Source: Ctena decussata
Taxonomy: Eukaryota; Mollusca; Bivalvia; Lucinida; Lucinidae
Assembly (NCBI GenBank): GCA_963989385.1
Contig: OZ022511.1
Coordinates: 27,522,503-27,586,502 of the forward strand
DNA length: 64,000 nt
Direction of reading: 5' to 3'
Shown: positions 42,183 to 55,315 of the stretch, piece after piece
Layout: each line of letters opens with the position of its first letter
How positions within the stretch are numbered: the first letter of the stretch is position 1
Position numbers and translations under genes: made by a program
The notes under the pieces: model-generated
Database searches by the model: none
The model's input: the letters and a program-made list of their open reading frames with translations, nothing else
What the model was told of the DNA's origin: nothing

Positions 42183-44543
42183 AGGAACACCGCGGTTATT
42201 TTTATTTATTTTTGTTAATCTTGCAGCTCTTGGATTACATCATTGATAATCAAGGGTCGGTTATATTTGCACGTGTTTTATGCTCATCTCTTTAAACTAT
42301 ATGAGCCTTCTCCGGGCAAAATATGTTTGACACTATACGCAAACAGTGGGTACCAAGATAAGTCTATGCAACTGCCTAGTCTGTCAGAGTTAGTGCAGTT
42401 CACCGTTTGATTTCCAGAAGGCATACTTATTGCGCCTAACCTGTTCTAATTGTGCTAGTGCACAGACTAGTCTGGACATAGGTGTTTTGCATACACCACA
42501 AGGCTGACTTTATCACGACACGACTCAAATGGCCTGCGCAAGGAAAAAATGTGCTTTAACCCATAATATTTTCAGCGAAATATGTATGTATACGCAACCA
42601 GGAGGTACCAAGATATGTCTACGCTCATGTGTAGTCTACCCTGCTCGGATTGCGCATGCGTCTAGTCAAAACACGCGCGTTTTGCTTATGAAATAAGACT
42701 GGTTTTATCATGACACGAGGTATGCGCAAGGAAAAATGTATTTCACCCCATCTTGGGAAAAGCGAATGTAGTCCCATTAGTGTCTTTTCTTTTCGCACTC
42801 TTTACGGCGCCACAGTGTAGGATGCTCAAGATTGCTGATACATGTTGTGAACGCATACATGTTACCACAGACTGGGCTGATTCTTCTCGTCGCATGTGGC
42901 AATTTTCCGAGGGTGCGGCTCTTGGGTTACATCATTGGCAATCAGGATAATCAAGTGTCGATCTTATTTTCACGTGCATTTTATGCTCATCTCTTGTTTT
43001 GAATGTTATTAGCCCTCTCCGGGTAAAATATGTTTGGCGCTATACACAAACAGTGGGTACCAGGATAAGTCCATGTAACTGCCTTGTCTGTCAGAGTAAG
43101 TGCAGTGCATCGTTTACAAGAGAGCCTGCACTGCTTAGACTAGTCAGAAAAAGTGTATTACGTACTGGAATTAGTAAGATGTTGCGTGTTTGACTTTCCA
43201 TGCACTTACTGAGCAGACTGTGCATATGCTCATCTGAAGACTTTCTTCGCGTGGCGCAACACTTAATATTCCAGCCACATTCAATGATAACAGATTTATT
43301 CCTCATGCTCAGCTGACACACAACGCTGACACGACGTCGTGTCATTAACGTTGGTCAAACGTCACTATGCCGTTGAATTAACGTTGATATTGACGGTTAC
43401 TTTTTACTTTAAACAAAAGCTGATCATATGCGGCGCGAATTAGTACTCCGAAATAAAGAGGCTTATCGAAGATGTTTTGCCATAGTTTAATCGATGATCA
43501 CAAAACCAATGAATCACGTTGAATCAACGATGATTCGATGATGATTCAACTTTTATGTCTGCTGGCATGATGAGACTGAAATGCAAACAGCGGAGATCCT
43601 GATACGACTGCTCTACTAGGCCTGTAATGTGTGTCCCAGTAGTAAGAACCGCAGGACAGGCTATTACTGATCGCAAACTCTCAAAAGTACACTTTGTAAA
43701 TGTTGAAAATCGGTACTTTGTTGTCTGAAGATCGATGTTAATGAAACGTGGACCTAGAATAAATTAGTTATGACTGTGGGCAGACTTCCAATATCATTAT
43801 TTTGAACCACGACGCGAGAAAACCAACAGTGGTTGTGCGCCCAGCGCAGACTCAGGTAAGTACGGGCATCCACCCAGTCTGATCAGAGTCTTTGCTGTCC
43901 ACATGAAGGTAGCGCGCCACGTTAGACCCTTAGCTACCGTTAAAGCGCTTAGAAAAGACTGTGATCATACTAGGCGGATGCCCAGGCTGATCTGAGTCTG
44001 CGATGGGCGCACTTCCACTTTGTTGCTTTCTCGTGTCGCGGCTCATTTTTTTCTGATTCAGATAAACGGATACCTAATTGGAAGCTCAAGGAGACGGATC
44101 AGATCTTCACATTGATACATACTACCCAGCAGGCACACAACTTTATAATGACGTCGCATTGACGTCGACGCAAACATTACATTTCATCGACGTCATTCTG
44201 ACGTCATGTGCCCGCTGGGAAATACTTTACTGCCCAGCAGGCACATGACGTCGAAATGACGTCGTATTGACGTCGATACGACATGGTGGCGTCGTATCGA
44301 CCCATTTTGACATTATTACGACGTCATGTGCCTGCTGGGTGTCTTGCAATGCTGTTCAAACAGTTTCCATCGTTTTGATTTACTCTCTCTATTGGGACAC
44401 CTTTAAATTACCAGATTATTCTAAAATTTAAACAAATGCTAAAAGTAGCTGACAGTGTGTCAAAAATACTGATAGGATATGACGCATTGCACATCTTGAT
44501 CTGATTCTAAAGTGATTTCTAAGATACATCTATCCCAAAATTT
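42183..44543. repeat. 5S rDNA macro-unit 2, 5S gene deleted
   Basis: Same structure as unit 1 but about 870 bp shorter. The sequence passes from CGGTACTTTGTTGTCT straight to GAAGATCGATGTTAATG near 43726, removing the whole 5S gene and its downstream spacer. GTCT is present at both ends of the lost segment in intact units, consistent with a microhomology-mediated deletion. Foldback at 43803-44045. Confidence 0.85.
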
Positions 44544-47500
44544 AGGATCACTGCGGTTATTTTTATTTATTTTTTGTTAATCTTGCAGCTCTTGGATTAC
44601 ATCATTGATAATCAAGGGTCGGTTATATTTGCACGTGTATTTTATGCTCATCTCTTTAAACGATATGAGCCTTTTCCGGGCAAAATATGTTTGACACTAT
44701 ACGCAAACAGTGGGTACCAAGATAAGTCTATGCAACTGCCTAGTCTGTCAGAGTTAGTGCAGTTCACCGTTTGATTTCCAGAAGGCATACTTATGGCGCC
44801 TAACCTGTTCTGATTGTGCTAGTGCACAGACTAGTCTGGACATAGGTGTTTTGCATACACCACAAGGCTGACTTTATCACGACACGACTCAAATGGCCTG
44901 CGCAAGGAAAAAATGTGCTTCAACCCATAATATTTTCATCGAAATATGTATGTATACGCAACCAGGAGGAACCAAAATATGTCTACGCTCATGTGTAGTC
45001 TACCCTGCTCTGATTGCGCATGCGTCTAGTCAAGACACGCGCGTCTTGCTTATGAAATAAGACTGGTTTTATCATGACACGAGGTATGCGCAAGGAAAAA
45101 TGTATTTCACCCCATCTTGGGTAAAGCGAATGCAGTCCCATTAGTGTCTTTTCTTTTCGCACTCTTTACGGCGCCACAGTGTATGATGCTCAAGATTGCT
45201 TATACATGTTGTGAACGCATACATGTTACCACAGACTGGGCTGATTCTTCTCGTCGCATGTGGCAATTTTTCGAGGGTGCGGCTCTTGGGTTACATCATT
45301 GGCAATCAGGATAATCAAATGTCGATCTTATTTTCACGTGCATTTTATGCTCATCTCTTGTTTTGAATGTTATTAGCCCTGTCCGGGTAAAATATGTTTG
45401 ACGCTATACACAAACAGTGGGTACCAGGATAAGTCCATGTAACTGCGTTGTCTGTCAGAGTAAGTGCAGTGCATCGTTTACGAGAGAGCCTGCACTGCTT
45501 AGACTAGTCAGAAAAAGTGTATTACGTACTGGAATTAGTAAGATGTTGCGTGTTTGACTTTCCATGCACTTACTGAGCAGACTGTACATATGCTCATCTG
45601 AAGACTTTCTTCGCGTGGCGCAACACTAAATATTCCAGCCACATTCAATGATAACTGATTTATTCCTCATGCTCAGCTGACACACAACGCTGACACAACG
45701 TCGTGTCATTAACGTTGGTTAAACGTCACTATGCCGTTGAATTAACGTTGATATTGACGGTTACTTTTGACTTTAGACGAAAGCTGATCATATGAGGCGC
45801 GAATTAGTACTCCGAAATAAAGAGGCTTATCGAAGATGTTTTGCCATAGTTTAATCGATGATCACAAAACCAATGAATCACGTTGCATCAACGTTGATTC
45901 GATGATGATTCAACTTTTTTTGTCTGCTGGCATGATGAGACTGAAATTCAAACAGCGCAGATCCTGATACGACTGCTCTACTAGGCCTGCAATGTGTGTC
46001 CCAGTAGTAAGAACTGCAGGATAGGCTATTACTTATCGCAAACTCTCAAAAGTACACTTTGTAAATGATGAAAATCGGTACTTTGTTGTCTACGGCCATA
46101 ATACATTGAAAACATCGGTTCTCGTCCGATCACGGAAATTAAGCAACGTCGGGCCCGGTTAGTACTTGGATGGGTGACCGCCTGGGAATACCGGGTGCTG
46201 CAGACTTTTGTCTGCTTTTCTTTATTTTCTATTTTTATTTCTTTTTTCTTTGATAGTTTTCTTCCCCCAATTTCACGATCACTGTATATGTATCTCAAAG
46301 CTGTGCGAAGGAAAATACTTTTCCCTCAACGTTATAGACCGTTTACCGTCTGCTGTGCACTGTCCACTCACCCTTCGCTTTGGAGCATGCTGAAAAGTAG
46401 TGCATGTTGTTCGCGGTTTTCTGTATACTATTTACTGTCCAGTGAAGTGTCTACTGTCTTTCTACTGCGTCCTGGATACTGTATACTGCGGCCTGTCTGC
46501 TACAACATGGATGTGGTGCAAGCACAGGGGCATGGGTACAAGGTCGCAGCATGTGCGCCTGTTTCAGCGCTTCTGGACTCTAAAATGATGTACCTTCAAC
46601 CAAAGTGGAGTCGCACAAACAGATGAAACCAACATAAGCATCATAGTAACCTGCACTTTATGGGAGATGAACCCTGGTGGCCCGTAAGAATAATAAAGGA
46701 TTGCAAAAATTCCTATGTAGCACATACCTATATTTGGGCAGTAAAACCCACACGCAGGCACATCTAATTTTCTGTACATTTAAGTTCTGCAGTAGTTAAA
46801 ACAAATAAAAAAATAACATGTAAATTAAAAAGACATTTCTGACATTTTTCTTGTCAATTTTAGTTTTGTATGATAGAAATGCAGAATTTATCAATTTTGG
46901 CAATATGCACAAATTCTGGCATTATTTCTTTTCCCTAGAGAATTGCTTCTTTCGTCTGAAGATCGATGTTAATGAAACTCGGACCTAGAATAAATTAGTT
47001 ATGACTGTGGGCAGACTTCCAATATCATTATTTTGAACCACGACGCGAGAAAACCAACAAAGTGGTTGTGCGCCCAGTGCAGACTCAGATAAGCCCGGGC
47101 ATCCACCCAGTCTGATCAGAGTCTTTGCTGTCCACATGAAGGTAGCGCGCCACGTTAGACCCTTAGCTACCGTTAAAGCGCTTAGAAAAGACTGTGATCA
47201 TACTAGGCGGATGCCCAGGCTGATCTGAGTCTGCGATGGGCGCACTTCCACTTTGTTGCTTTCTCGTGTCGCGGCTCATTTTTTTCTGATTCAGATAAAC
47301 GGATACCTAATTGGAAGCTCAAGAAGACGGATGAGATCTTCACATTGATACATACTACCCAGCAGGCACACGTTATAATGACGTCGCATTGACGTCGACG
47401 CAAACATTACATTTCATCGACGTCATTCTGACGTCATGTACCCGCTGGGAAATACTTTACTGCCCAGCAGGCACATGACGTCGAAATGACGTCGTATTGA

Positions 47501-47772
47501 CGTCGATACGGCATGGTGGCGTCGCATCGACCCCATTTTGACATCATTACGACGTCATGTGCCTGCTGGGTGTCTTGCAATGCTGTTCAAACAATTTCCA
47601 TCGTTTTAATTTACTCTCTCTATTGGGACACCTTTAAATTACCAGATTATTCTAAAATTTAAACAAATGCTAAAAGTAGCCGACAGTGTCAAAAATACTG
47701 ATCGGATATGACGCATTGCACATCTTGATCTGATTCTAAAGTGATTTCTCAGATACATCTATCCCAAAATTT
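44544..47772. repeat. 5S rDNA macro-unit 3 (3.23 kb)
   Basis: Complete unit with 5S gene at 46088-46207, foldback at 47034-47278 and both palindromic CCCAGCAGGCAC blocks (about 47357-47570). Near-identical to unit 4 outside the insertion there. Confidence 0.88.
46088..46207 (+). rRNA. 5S rRNA, unit 3
   Basis: 120 bases with AAGCAACGTCGGGCCCGG, GGATGGGTGACCGCCTGG and AATACCGGGTGCTG, then a T4 terminator. Appears identical to the copy in unit 4. Relative to the metazoan 5S consensus as I remember it, there are several changes in the 5' half (for example CACGGAAATT where CACCGAAGTT is usual). Confidence 0.87.
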
Positions 47773-47934
47773 AGGATCACTGCGGTTATTTTTATTTATT
47801 TTTTGTTAATCTTGCAGCTCTTGGATTACATCATTGATATTAAAAAAAATAATCAAGGGTCGGTTATATTTGCCCGTGCATTTTATGCTCATCTCTTTAA
47901 ACGATATGAGCCTTGTCCGGGCAAAATATGTTTG

Positions 47935-50900
47935 GTTTAAACAATATTTTATTCAAATAAGTTGCTATACAATTGTACATAATATTATATGGTACAGGAT
48001 CTGATAGAAAGCTGAAGCTTATTTAAATCATCTCCTGAAACAATATGAATACAGCAACATACGTGAATGGTGGAAAGAAAACAAGTAAATCAGGTGAAAG
48101 GAAGGAAAACAAAAAATGATTAAAACAGAGAATACTACATAGCTAAACACATATCCGTAGCCAGAAAATACTCTTCGCAGGCTTTGGTGCCCCGAAGCTC
48201 CACGGGGACCAGGTGCCCAGGGACTGTGTGGGAGAACCTATGTACAGACAAGCCTTTCGCAGACACCTGTCCCCGCGGAGCTTCGGCAGGCACATGCATA
48301 CGAGTAGCATTTGCCAGTCTAGCATAAAGAGATACAAGTGTCTACCGTGACAAAATAATAATAATAATAATAATAATAATAGTGATAATAATAATAATAA
48401 TAAATACAACAGTATGACCGCACTGGCTTATGATATCACAAGCTGAATCAGGATAAGTTTAGACTGAATCAGGATAAGTTTAGACAGAAAATATATCTGT
48501 TTCGTGAACAAGTGAAAAGATTAGAGGAGTGACCTGCCAGTGCGATTGACTTAAATAAATAAATATGATTCTATTCACTGTTGACCGAGTTCCCGCCACC
48601 CCTGCTGCAACCGGCTTAGATCTATATTTGGGAGAAAGATGTGCCGTGATTTCTAAATAAACCTTCTCGAGTGAGTTATGAAATCATGTACTTGCAGAAA
48701 TAAGCGTTCGTTATCAAAATTAGGAACGTCCGCCATTCCATGAAGTAGCTGATGTGTGTTTAATTCATTTAAATTACGCGGTAGGTACATGTTTCTTACA
48801 GTGGAGTAGTTTGGACATTTAAAAAAGAAGTGATATGCGCTTTCGAATTCACCACATGTGCATAAAGGACTAGGGACAATATTTTTTCTGTATAAATGTG
48901 AATTGAGAGCACTACATTCCATCCGTATTCGTGCGTGAAGTATCTGGCCCATTCTGGAACCAGCGTTGAAGTATTTGGGTGGCGTGTGTATGTCTCTATT
49001 TAAACGGTATTTAAAAGACGCCACAGATGGTGAGTTTTTAATATCTCCAGAAAGGTCGTTCCAGGCGCGAATGGTAGAAGGGAAGAAAGAGTTGTAGAAA
49101 AGATTTGTATTAGCGTGGATGTTACGAAGATTGTCAGAATTCCTGAGATTGTAATTCGTAGTATTTTGTACAAGCGGGGGTACAATGCTTTGCAAATATT
49201 CAGGTGTAAGGCCGTTGAGAATTTTGTAGAGAATTATTAATTTATGTTTGTTGCGTCTATTTTGTAAAGAGTCCCACCCAAGGTCAGACAGGAGTTTTTC
49301 CGTGCTACACAGTTTAGTGGCTCCTGTGATTATTCTCGCCGCTTCAATGTGTATTGCTTCTAACTGTTTTTTACTATCGGCAGTGACATTGTCCCATACT
49401 GAGTCACTATACTCTAATACGGGCCTTATGAATGCAAAATACATTTTCTCAAGAGCACGTCTATTAAGTTTAAATTTAAGGGTACGAAGGAGATTAAGTC
49501 TACTCCACGCAGCATCTGTAATATTTGTGATGTGGTTGATCCAGTTACATGTATCTGAGAAAGTTAAACCTAAATGTTTGTGGGTTGACGTACATGTCAA
49601 TGCTACGTTGTTCATGGTAAGAGGAGGGTGGTTTACAGGATTGCGTTTCCTTGATATCAGCATGGAAACTGTTTTGGAAGGATTAAAATCAACTAACCAG
49701 TCACTAGCCCAATTGCTGATATGTCTCAGGTCATTGTTTAATGTTACAGCTGCAGTATTCGGATTATCAACAATAATATATAGGCTTGTATCGTCAGCAA
49801 AGAGTCTTACAGAGGCATTAAGCTCATTAACAATGTCATTTATATAAACTAGGAATAGCAGCGGTCCGAGAATGGACCCTTGCGGTACACCAGCTTTTAC
49901 AAAGGTCCACTGAGATGCTTGTCCGTTTATGACAACACGCTGTCGCCTGTTAGTTAGGTAACTAGAAAACCATTTCAAAATGCTCTCAGAACAGCCCATT
50001 TGTGACAGCTTGTGCAGAAGGCCACGATGCCAGACCCTATCGAACGCCTTGCTTATGTCGCAAAAGACGACACGTACTTCCTTACCGCTGTCTACAGCCT
50101 CACAGAAAGTATGGTAAGTATGTAGAAGTTGGAAGGTTGTGGAATCGCCAGGGACGAAACCAGACTGAAAGGGAGTTAAAAGGTTATGTGTATTAATGTA
50201 GTTATATAATTCTTTGTGTACACATCGTTCCATGACTTTGCCAGCTTGACAGAGAAGTGAAATTGGTCTATAGTTTGAGGGCAAAGACCGATCATCTTTT
50301 TTGTGGATACATGTTACATTTGCATCTTTCCACTGGGACGGAAACTCTCCCAGTTGTAAAGATGACTTAAACAATATAGAATACGGTGTTGCAAGTAAGG
50401 AAGACCCTTCTTTTAGCAGACGTGGACTCATAAGGTCTGGTCCACAGGACTTACTAGCGTCAAGGTTATCGAGAACATCTTTTGTGCTTTGGGGAGTGAT
50501 AAAGAACAAATCTAAGGGGTCGTGAAAGACAGTTGTAGGTTGGGGAAGGACTTTATTGTTATCATTAACGTACGATTGTGAAGCGAAATATTTGTTTAGC
50601 ATTTCAGCTTTTTGAAGGTCAGTTTCAGCAAATTCATCGTTAAGTTTAAGTGTGGGCACATTCTGAGAGGTTTTACCGATTTTAAGAAATTGTTTTGACG
50701 TTTTCCAGAATAACTTTGGATTTGGATTATCGCTAGTGAGCATATCCTCAAGCTTATCAAAATAATCTTTCTTAGATTTTCGAATATAATCAACGACTGT
50801 ATTTCTTAAGAGTTTATTTTTATCCCAATAGTGTATGTTTGCGGTGTTTTTGAATTTTTTGTGACAACGTTTACGTTTCCGTATAAGGTTCTTAATATGG

Positions 50901-51363
50901 CATGTGATCCAGGGGTGATCATTTGGGCGTATTGTTGCGGTTTTGTTCGGGATTGATCTGTTGGCAGCATCGAAGATAGCTTCGGTTATTAGCCGGACTC
51001 CGGTATCAATATCATTGTGCTGAACTTGAGTTTCTAGGTCGTGTTCACGAAGAACCTCACGAAATTTGTCAAAGTCTGCTCGTGCATAGTTCCAAATTTT
51101 TCGTTTGTAAGATCTGAGCGTTGGACGAATAAATTTCAGCAAGACGACAGTTGGACAATGGTACCTTATCTGATCAGGAATGAAAGGGTCTGCTACACCA
51201 CTAGTCAAAATATTGCACGGATTCCGAACCATTATCAAGTCTATGAGTGAAGCAGAGTGTTCGGTGTAGTGAGTTGCCTCGTTTATCAGTTGTTTCAAGC
51301 CGTATAATTGTATAAGATCTTTTACAGGATTGTTTTCGTTGGAGAGCATGTTATAGTTAAAGT
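47935..51363 (-). mobile_element. Non-LTR retrotransposon (Jockey/CR1-like), 5'-truncated, full target-site duplication
   Basis: Element on the - strand inserted in 5S unit 4. Target site CAAAATATGTTTG is duplicated at 47922-47934 and 51364-51376; other units show the same site once, uninterrupted. The 5' end is truncated inside the endonuclease domain just at a GDFN-type motif (first residues DFNYNML). The 3' UTR of about 700 bp holds an AAT tract (48353-48402) and ends in AATAAAATATTGTTTAAAC without a poly(A) tail. A 129-bp tail of a related element sits at 20910-21039. Confidence 0.9.
48653..51349 (-). CDS. LINE ORF2: endonuclease remnant plus reverse transcriptase
   Basis: 898 codons without a stop. 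Residues 1-80 are the end of an apurinic-type endonuclease (SLIDLIMV, then a PDQIRYHCP block where SDH is usual). The reverse transcriptase spans about 290-560: NYRPISLL at 359-366, DISKAFDRV at 431-439 with the first catalytic Asp, AGVPQGSILGP at 486-496 and FADD at 517-520. Near the C-terminus CTCGEFESAYHFFFKC looks like the Cys/His motif found at the end of many Jockey/CR1-type ORF2 proteins. Catalytic residues look intact, so the truncation is the only evident defect; the copy cannot be autonomous without the missing endonuclease half. Nonviral retroelement, not a host gene. Confidence 0.9.
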   Translation of the reverse strand: MLSNENNPVKDLIQLYGLKQLINEATHYTEHSASLIDLIMVRNPCNILTSGVADPFIPDQIRYHCPTVVLLKFIRPTLRSYKRKIWNYARADFDKFREVLREHDLETQVQHNDIDTGVRLITEAIFDAANRSIPNKTATIRPNDHPWITCHIKNLIRKRKRCHKKFKNTANIHYWDKNKLLRNTVVDYIRKSKKDYFDKLEDMLTSDNPNPKLFWKTSKQFLKIGKTSQNVPTLKLNDEFAETDLQKAEMLNKYFASQSYVNDNNKVLPQPTTVFHDPLDLFFITPQSTKDVLDNLDASKSCGPDLMSPRLLKEGSSLLATPYSILFKSSLQLGEFPSQWKDANVTCIHKKDDRSLPSNYRPISLLCQAGKVMERCVHKELYNYINTHNLLTPFQSGFVPGDSTTFQLLHTYHTFCEAVDSGKEVRVVFCDISKAFDRVWHRGLLHKLSQMGCSESILKWFSSYLTNRRQRVVINGQASQWTFVKAGVPQGSILGPLLFLVYINDIVNELNASVRLFADDTSLYIIVDNPNTAAVTLNNDLRHISNWASDWLVDFNPSKTVSMLISRKRNPVNHPPLTMNNVALTCTSTHKHLGLTFSDTCNWINHITNITDAAWSRLNLLRTLKFKLNRRALEKMYFAFIRPVLEYSDSVWDNVTADSKKQLEAIHIEAARIITGATKLCSTEKLLSDLGWDSLQNRRNKHKLIILYKILNGLTPEYLQSIVPPLVQNTTNYNLRNSDNLRNIHANTNLFYNSFFPSTIRAWNDLSGDIKNSPSVASFKYRLNRDIHTPPKYFNAGSRMGQILHARIRMECSALNSHLYRKNIVPSPLCTCGEFESAYHFFFKCPNYSTVRNMYLPRNLNELNTHQLLHGMADVPNFDNERLFLQVHDFITHSRRFI

Positions 51364-52761
51364 CAAAATATGTTTGACACTATACGCAAACAGTGGGTAC
51401 CAAGATAAGTCTATGCAACTGCCTAGTCTGTCAGAGTTAGTGCAGTTCACCATTTGATTTCCAGAAGGCATACTTATTGCACCTAACCTGTTCTGATTGT
51501 GCTAGTGCACAGACTAGTCTGGACATAGGTGTTTTGCATACACCACAAGGCTGACTTTATCACGACACGACTCAAATGGCCTGCGCAAGGAAAAAATGTG
51601 CTTCAACCCATAATATTTTCAGCCAAATATGTATGTATACACAACCAGGAGGTACCAAGATATGTCTACGCTCATGTGTAGTCTACCCTGCTCTGATTGC
51701 GCCTGCTTCTCCTCAAGACACGCGCGTTTTGCTTATGAAATAAGACTGGTTTTATCATGACACGAGGTATGCGCAAGGAAAAATGAATTTCACCCCATCT
51801 TGGGAAAAGCGAATGCAGTCCCATTAGTGTCTTTTCCTTTCGCACTCTTTACGGCGCCACAGTGTATGATGCTCAAGATTGCTTATACATGTTGTGAACG
51901 CATACATGTTACCACAGACTGGGCTGATTCTTCTCGTCGCATGTGGCAATTTTCCGAGGGTGCGGCTCTTGGGTTACATCATTGGCAATCAGGATAATCA
52001 AGTGTCGATCTTATTTTCACGTGCATTTTATGCTCATCTCTTGTTTTGAATGTTATTAGCCCTGTCCGGGTAAAATATGTTTGACGCTATACACAAACAG
52101 TGGGTACCAGGATAAGTCCATGTAACTGCGTTGTCTGTCAGAGTAAGTGCAGTGCATCGTTTACGAGAGAGCCTGCACTGCTTAGACTAGTCAGAAAAAG
52201 TGTATTACGTACTGGAATTAGTAAGATGTTGCGTGTTTGACTTTCCAAGCACTTACTGAGCAGACTGTGCATATGCTCATCTGAAGACTTTCTTCGCGTG
52301 GCGCAACACTAAATATTCCAGCCACATTCAATGATAACTGATTTATTCCTCATGCTCAGCTGACACACAACGCTGACACAACGTCGTGTCATTAACGTTG
52401 GTTAAACGTCACTATGCCGTTGAATTAACGTTGATATTGACGGTTACTTTTTACTTTAGACGAAAGCTGATCATATGAGGCGCGAATTAGTACTCCGAAA
52501 TAAAGAGGCTTATCGAAGATGTTTTGCCATAGTTTAATCGATGATCACAAAACCAATGAATCATGTTGCATCAACGTTGATTCGATGATGATTCAACTTT
52601 TTTGTCTGCTGGCATGATGAGACTGAAATGCAAACAGCGCAGATCCTGATACGACTGCTCTACTAGGCCTGCAATATTGTCCCAGTAGTAAGAACTGCAG
52701 GATTAATGATCGCAAACTCTCAAAAGTACACTTTGTAAATGTTGAAAATCGGTACTTTGTT

Positions 52762-52881
52762 GTCTACGGCCATAATACATTGAAAACATCGGTTCTCGTC
52801 CGATCACGGAAATTAAGCAACGTCGGGCCCGGTTAGTACTTGGATGGGTGACCGCCTGGGAATACCGGGTGCTGCAGACTT
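52762..52881 (+). rRNA. 5S rRNA, unit 4
   Basis: 120 bases, apparently the same sequence as the unit 3 copy, T4 terminator directly after the gene. Lies in the unit that carries the long-ORF LINE insertion, about 1.4 kb beyond it. Confidence 0.87.
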
Positions 52882-55315
52882 TTGTCTGCTTTTCTTTATT
52901 TTCTATTTTTATTTCTTTTTTCTTTGATAGTTTTCTTCCCCCAATTTCACGATCACTGTATATGTATCTCAAAGCTGTGCGAAGAAAAATACTTTTCCCT
53001 CAGCGTTATAGACCGTTTACCGTCTGCTGTGCACTGTCCATTCACCCTTCGCTTTGGAGCATGCTGAAAAGTAGTGCATGTTGTTCGCGATTTTCTGTAT
53101 ACTATTTACTGTCCAGTGAAGTGTCTACTGTCTGTCTACTGCGTCCTGGATACTGTTTACTGCGGCCTGTCTGCTACAACATGGATGTGGTGCAAGCACA
53201 GGGGCATGGGTACAAGGTCGCAGCATGTGCGACTGTTTCAGCGCATCTGGACTCTAAAATGATGTACCTTCAACCAAAGTGGAGTCGCACAAACAGATGA
53301 AACCAACATAAGCATCATAGTAACCTGCACTTTATGGGAGATGAACCCTGGTGGCCCGTAAGAATAATAAAGGATTGCAAAAATTCCTATGTAGCACATA
53401 CCTATATTTGGGCAGTAAAACCCACACGCAGGCACATCTAATTTTCTGTACATTTAAGTTCTGCAGTAGTTAAAACAAATAAAAAATAACATGTAAATTA
53501 AAAAGACATTTCTGACATTTTTATTGTCAATTTTAGTTTTGTATGATAGAAATGCAGAATTTATCAATTTTGGCAATATGCACAAATTCTGGCATTATTT
53601 CTTTTCCCTAGAGAATTGCTTCTTTCGTCTGAAGATCGATGTTAATGAAACGTGGACCTAGAATAAATTAGTTATGACTGTGGGCAGACTTCCAATATCA
53701 TTATTTTGAACCGCGACGCGAGAAAACCAACAAAGTGGTTGTGCGCCCAGCGCAGACTCAGATAAGCCCGGGCATCCACCCAGTCTGATCAGAGTCTTTG
53801 CTGTCCACATGAAGGTAGCGCGCCACGTTAGACCCTTAGCTACCGTTAAAGCGCTCAGAAAAGACTGTGATCATACTAGGCGGATGCCCAGGCTGATCTG
53901 AGTCTGCGATGGGCGCACTTCCACTTTGTTGCTTTCTCGTGTTGCGTCTCATTCTTTTTCTGATTCAGATAAACGGATACCTAATTGGAAGCTCAAGGAG
54001 ACGGATCAGATCTTCACATTGATACATACTACCCAGCAGGCACACAACGTTATAATGACGTCGCATTGACGTCGATGCAAACATTACATTTCATCGACGT
54101 CATTCTGACGTCATGTACCCGCATGGAAATACTTTACTGCCCAGCAGGCACATGATGTCGAAATGACTTCATATTGACGTCGATACGGCATGGTGGCGTC
54201 GCATCGACCCCATTTTGACATCATTACGACGTCATGTGCCTGCTGGGTGTCTTGCAATGCTGTTCAACAATTTCCATCGTTTTAATTTACTCTCTCTATT
54301 GGGACACCTTTAAATTACCAGATTATTCTAAAATTTAAACAAATGCTAAAAGTAGCTGACAGTCTGTCAAAAATACTGATAGGATATGACGCATTGCACA
54401 TCTTGATCTGATTCTAAAGTGATTTCTCAGATACATCTATACCAAAATTTAGGAACACTGCGGTTATTTTTATTTATTTTTTGTTAATCTTGCAGCTCTT
54501 GGATTACATCATTGATAATCAAGGGTCGGTTATATGTGCACGTGCATTTTATGCTCATCTCTTTAAACGATATGAGCCTTTTCCGGGCAAAATATGTTTG
54601 ACACTATACGCAAACAGTGGGTACCAAGATAAGTCTATGCAACTGCCTAGTCTGTCAGAGTTAGTGCAGTGCACCGTTTGATTTCCAGAAAGCATACTTA
54701 TTGCGCCTAACCTGTTCTGATTGTGCTAGTGCACAGACTAGTCTGGACATAGGTGTTTTGCATACACACGACCAAAATGGCCTGCGCAAGGAAAAAATGT
54801 GCTTCAACCCATAATATTTTCAGCGAAATATGTATGTATACGCAACCAGGAGGTACCAAGATATGTCTACGCTCATGTGTAGTCTACCCTGCTCTGATTG
54901 CGCATGCGTCTAGTCAAGACACGCGCGTTTTGCTTATGAAATAAGACTGGTTTTATCATGACACGAGGTATGCGCAAGGAAAAATGTATTTCACCCCATC
55001 TTGGGAAAAGTGAATGCAGTCCCATTAGTGTCTTTTCTTTTCGCACTCTTTACGGCGCCACAGTGTATGATGCTCAAGATTGCTTATACATGTTGTGAAC
55101 GCATACATGTTACCACAGACTGGGCTGATTCTTCTCGTCGCATGTGGCAATTTTCCGAGGGTGCGGCTCTTGGGTTACATCATTGGCAATCAGGATAATC
55201 AAGTGTCGATCTTATTTTCACGTGCATTTTATGCTCATCTCTTGTTTTGAATGTTATTAGCCCTCTCCGGGTAAAATATGTTTGACGCTATACACAAACA
55301 GTGGGTACCAGGATT

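Larger units (their letters stand above)
47773..54450. repeat. 5S rDNA macro-unit 4, interrupted by a LINE
   Basis: Unit of about 3.24 kb once the 3.43-kb insertion (47935-51363) and one 13-bp duplicated target are subtracted. Also carries a small AATATTAAAAAA-type insertion near 47837-47850 relative to other units. 5S at 52762-52881, foldback at 53707-53951. Confidence 0.87.

Noticed and set aside
49248..49847. 199-codon + strand frame
   Set aside because: It is the antisense shadow of the LINE reverse transcriptase frame.
38974..55198. Recurring 60-90 codon frames in the 5S spacer
   Set aside because: They recur only because the units are near-identical repeats; no domain or start context supports translation.
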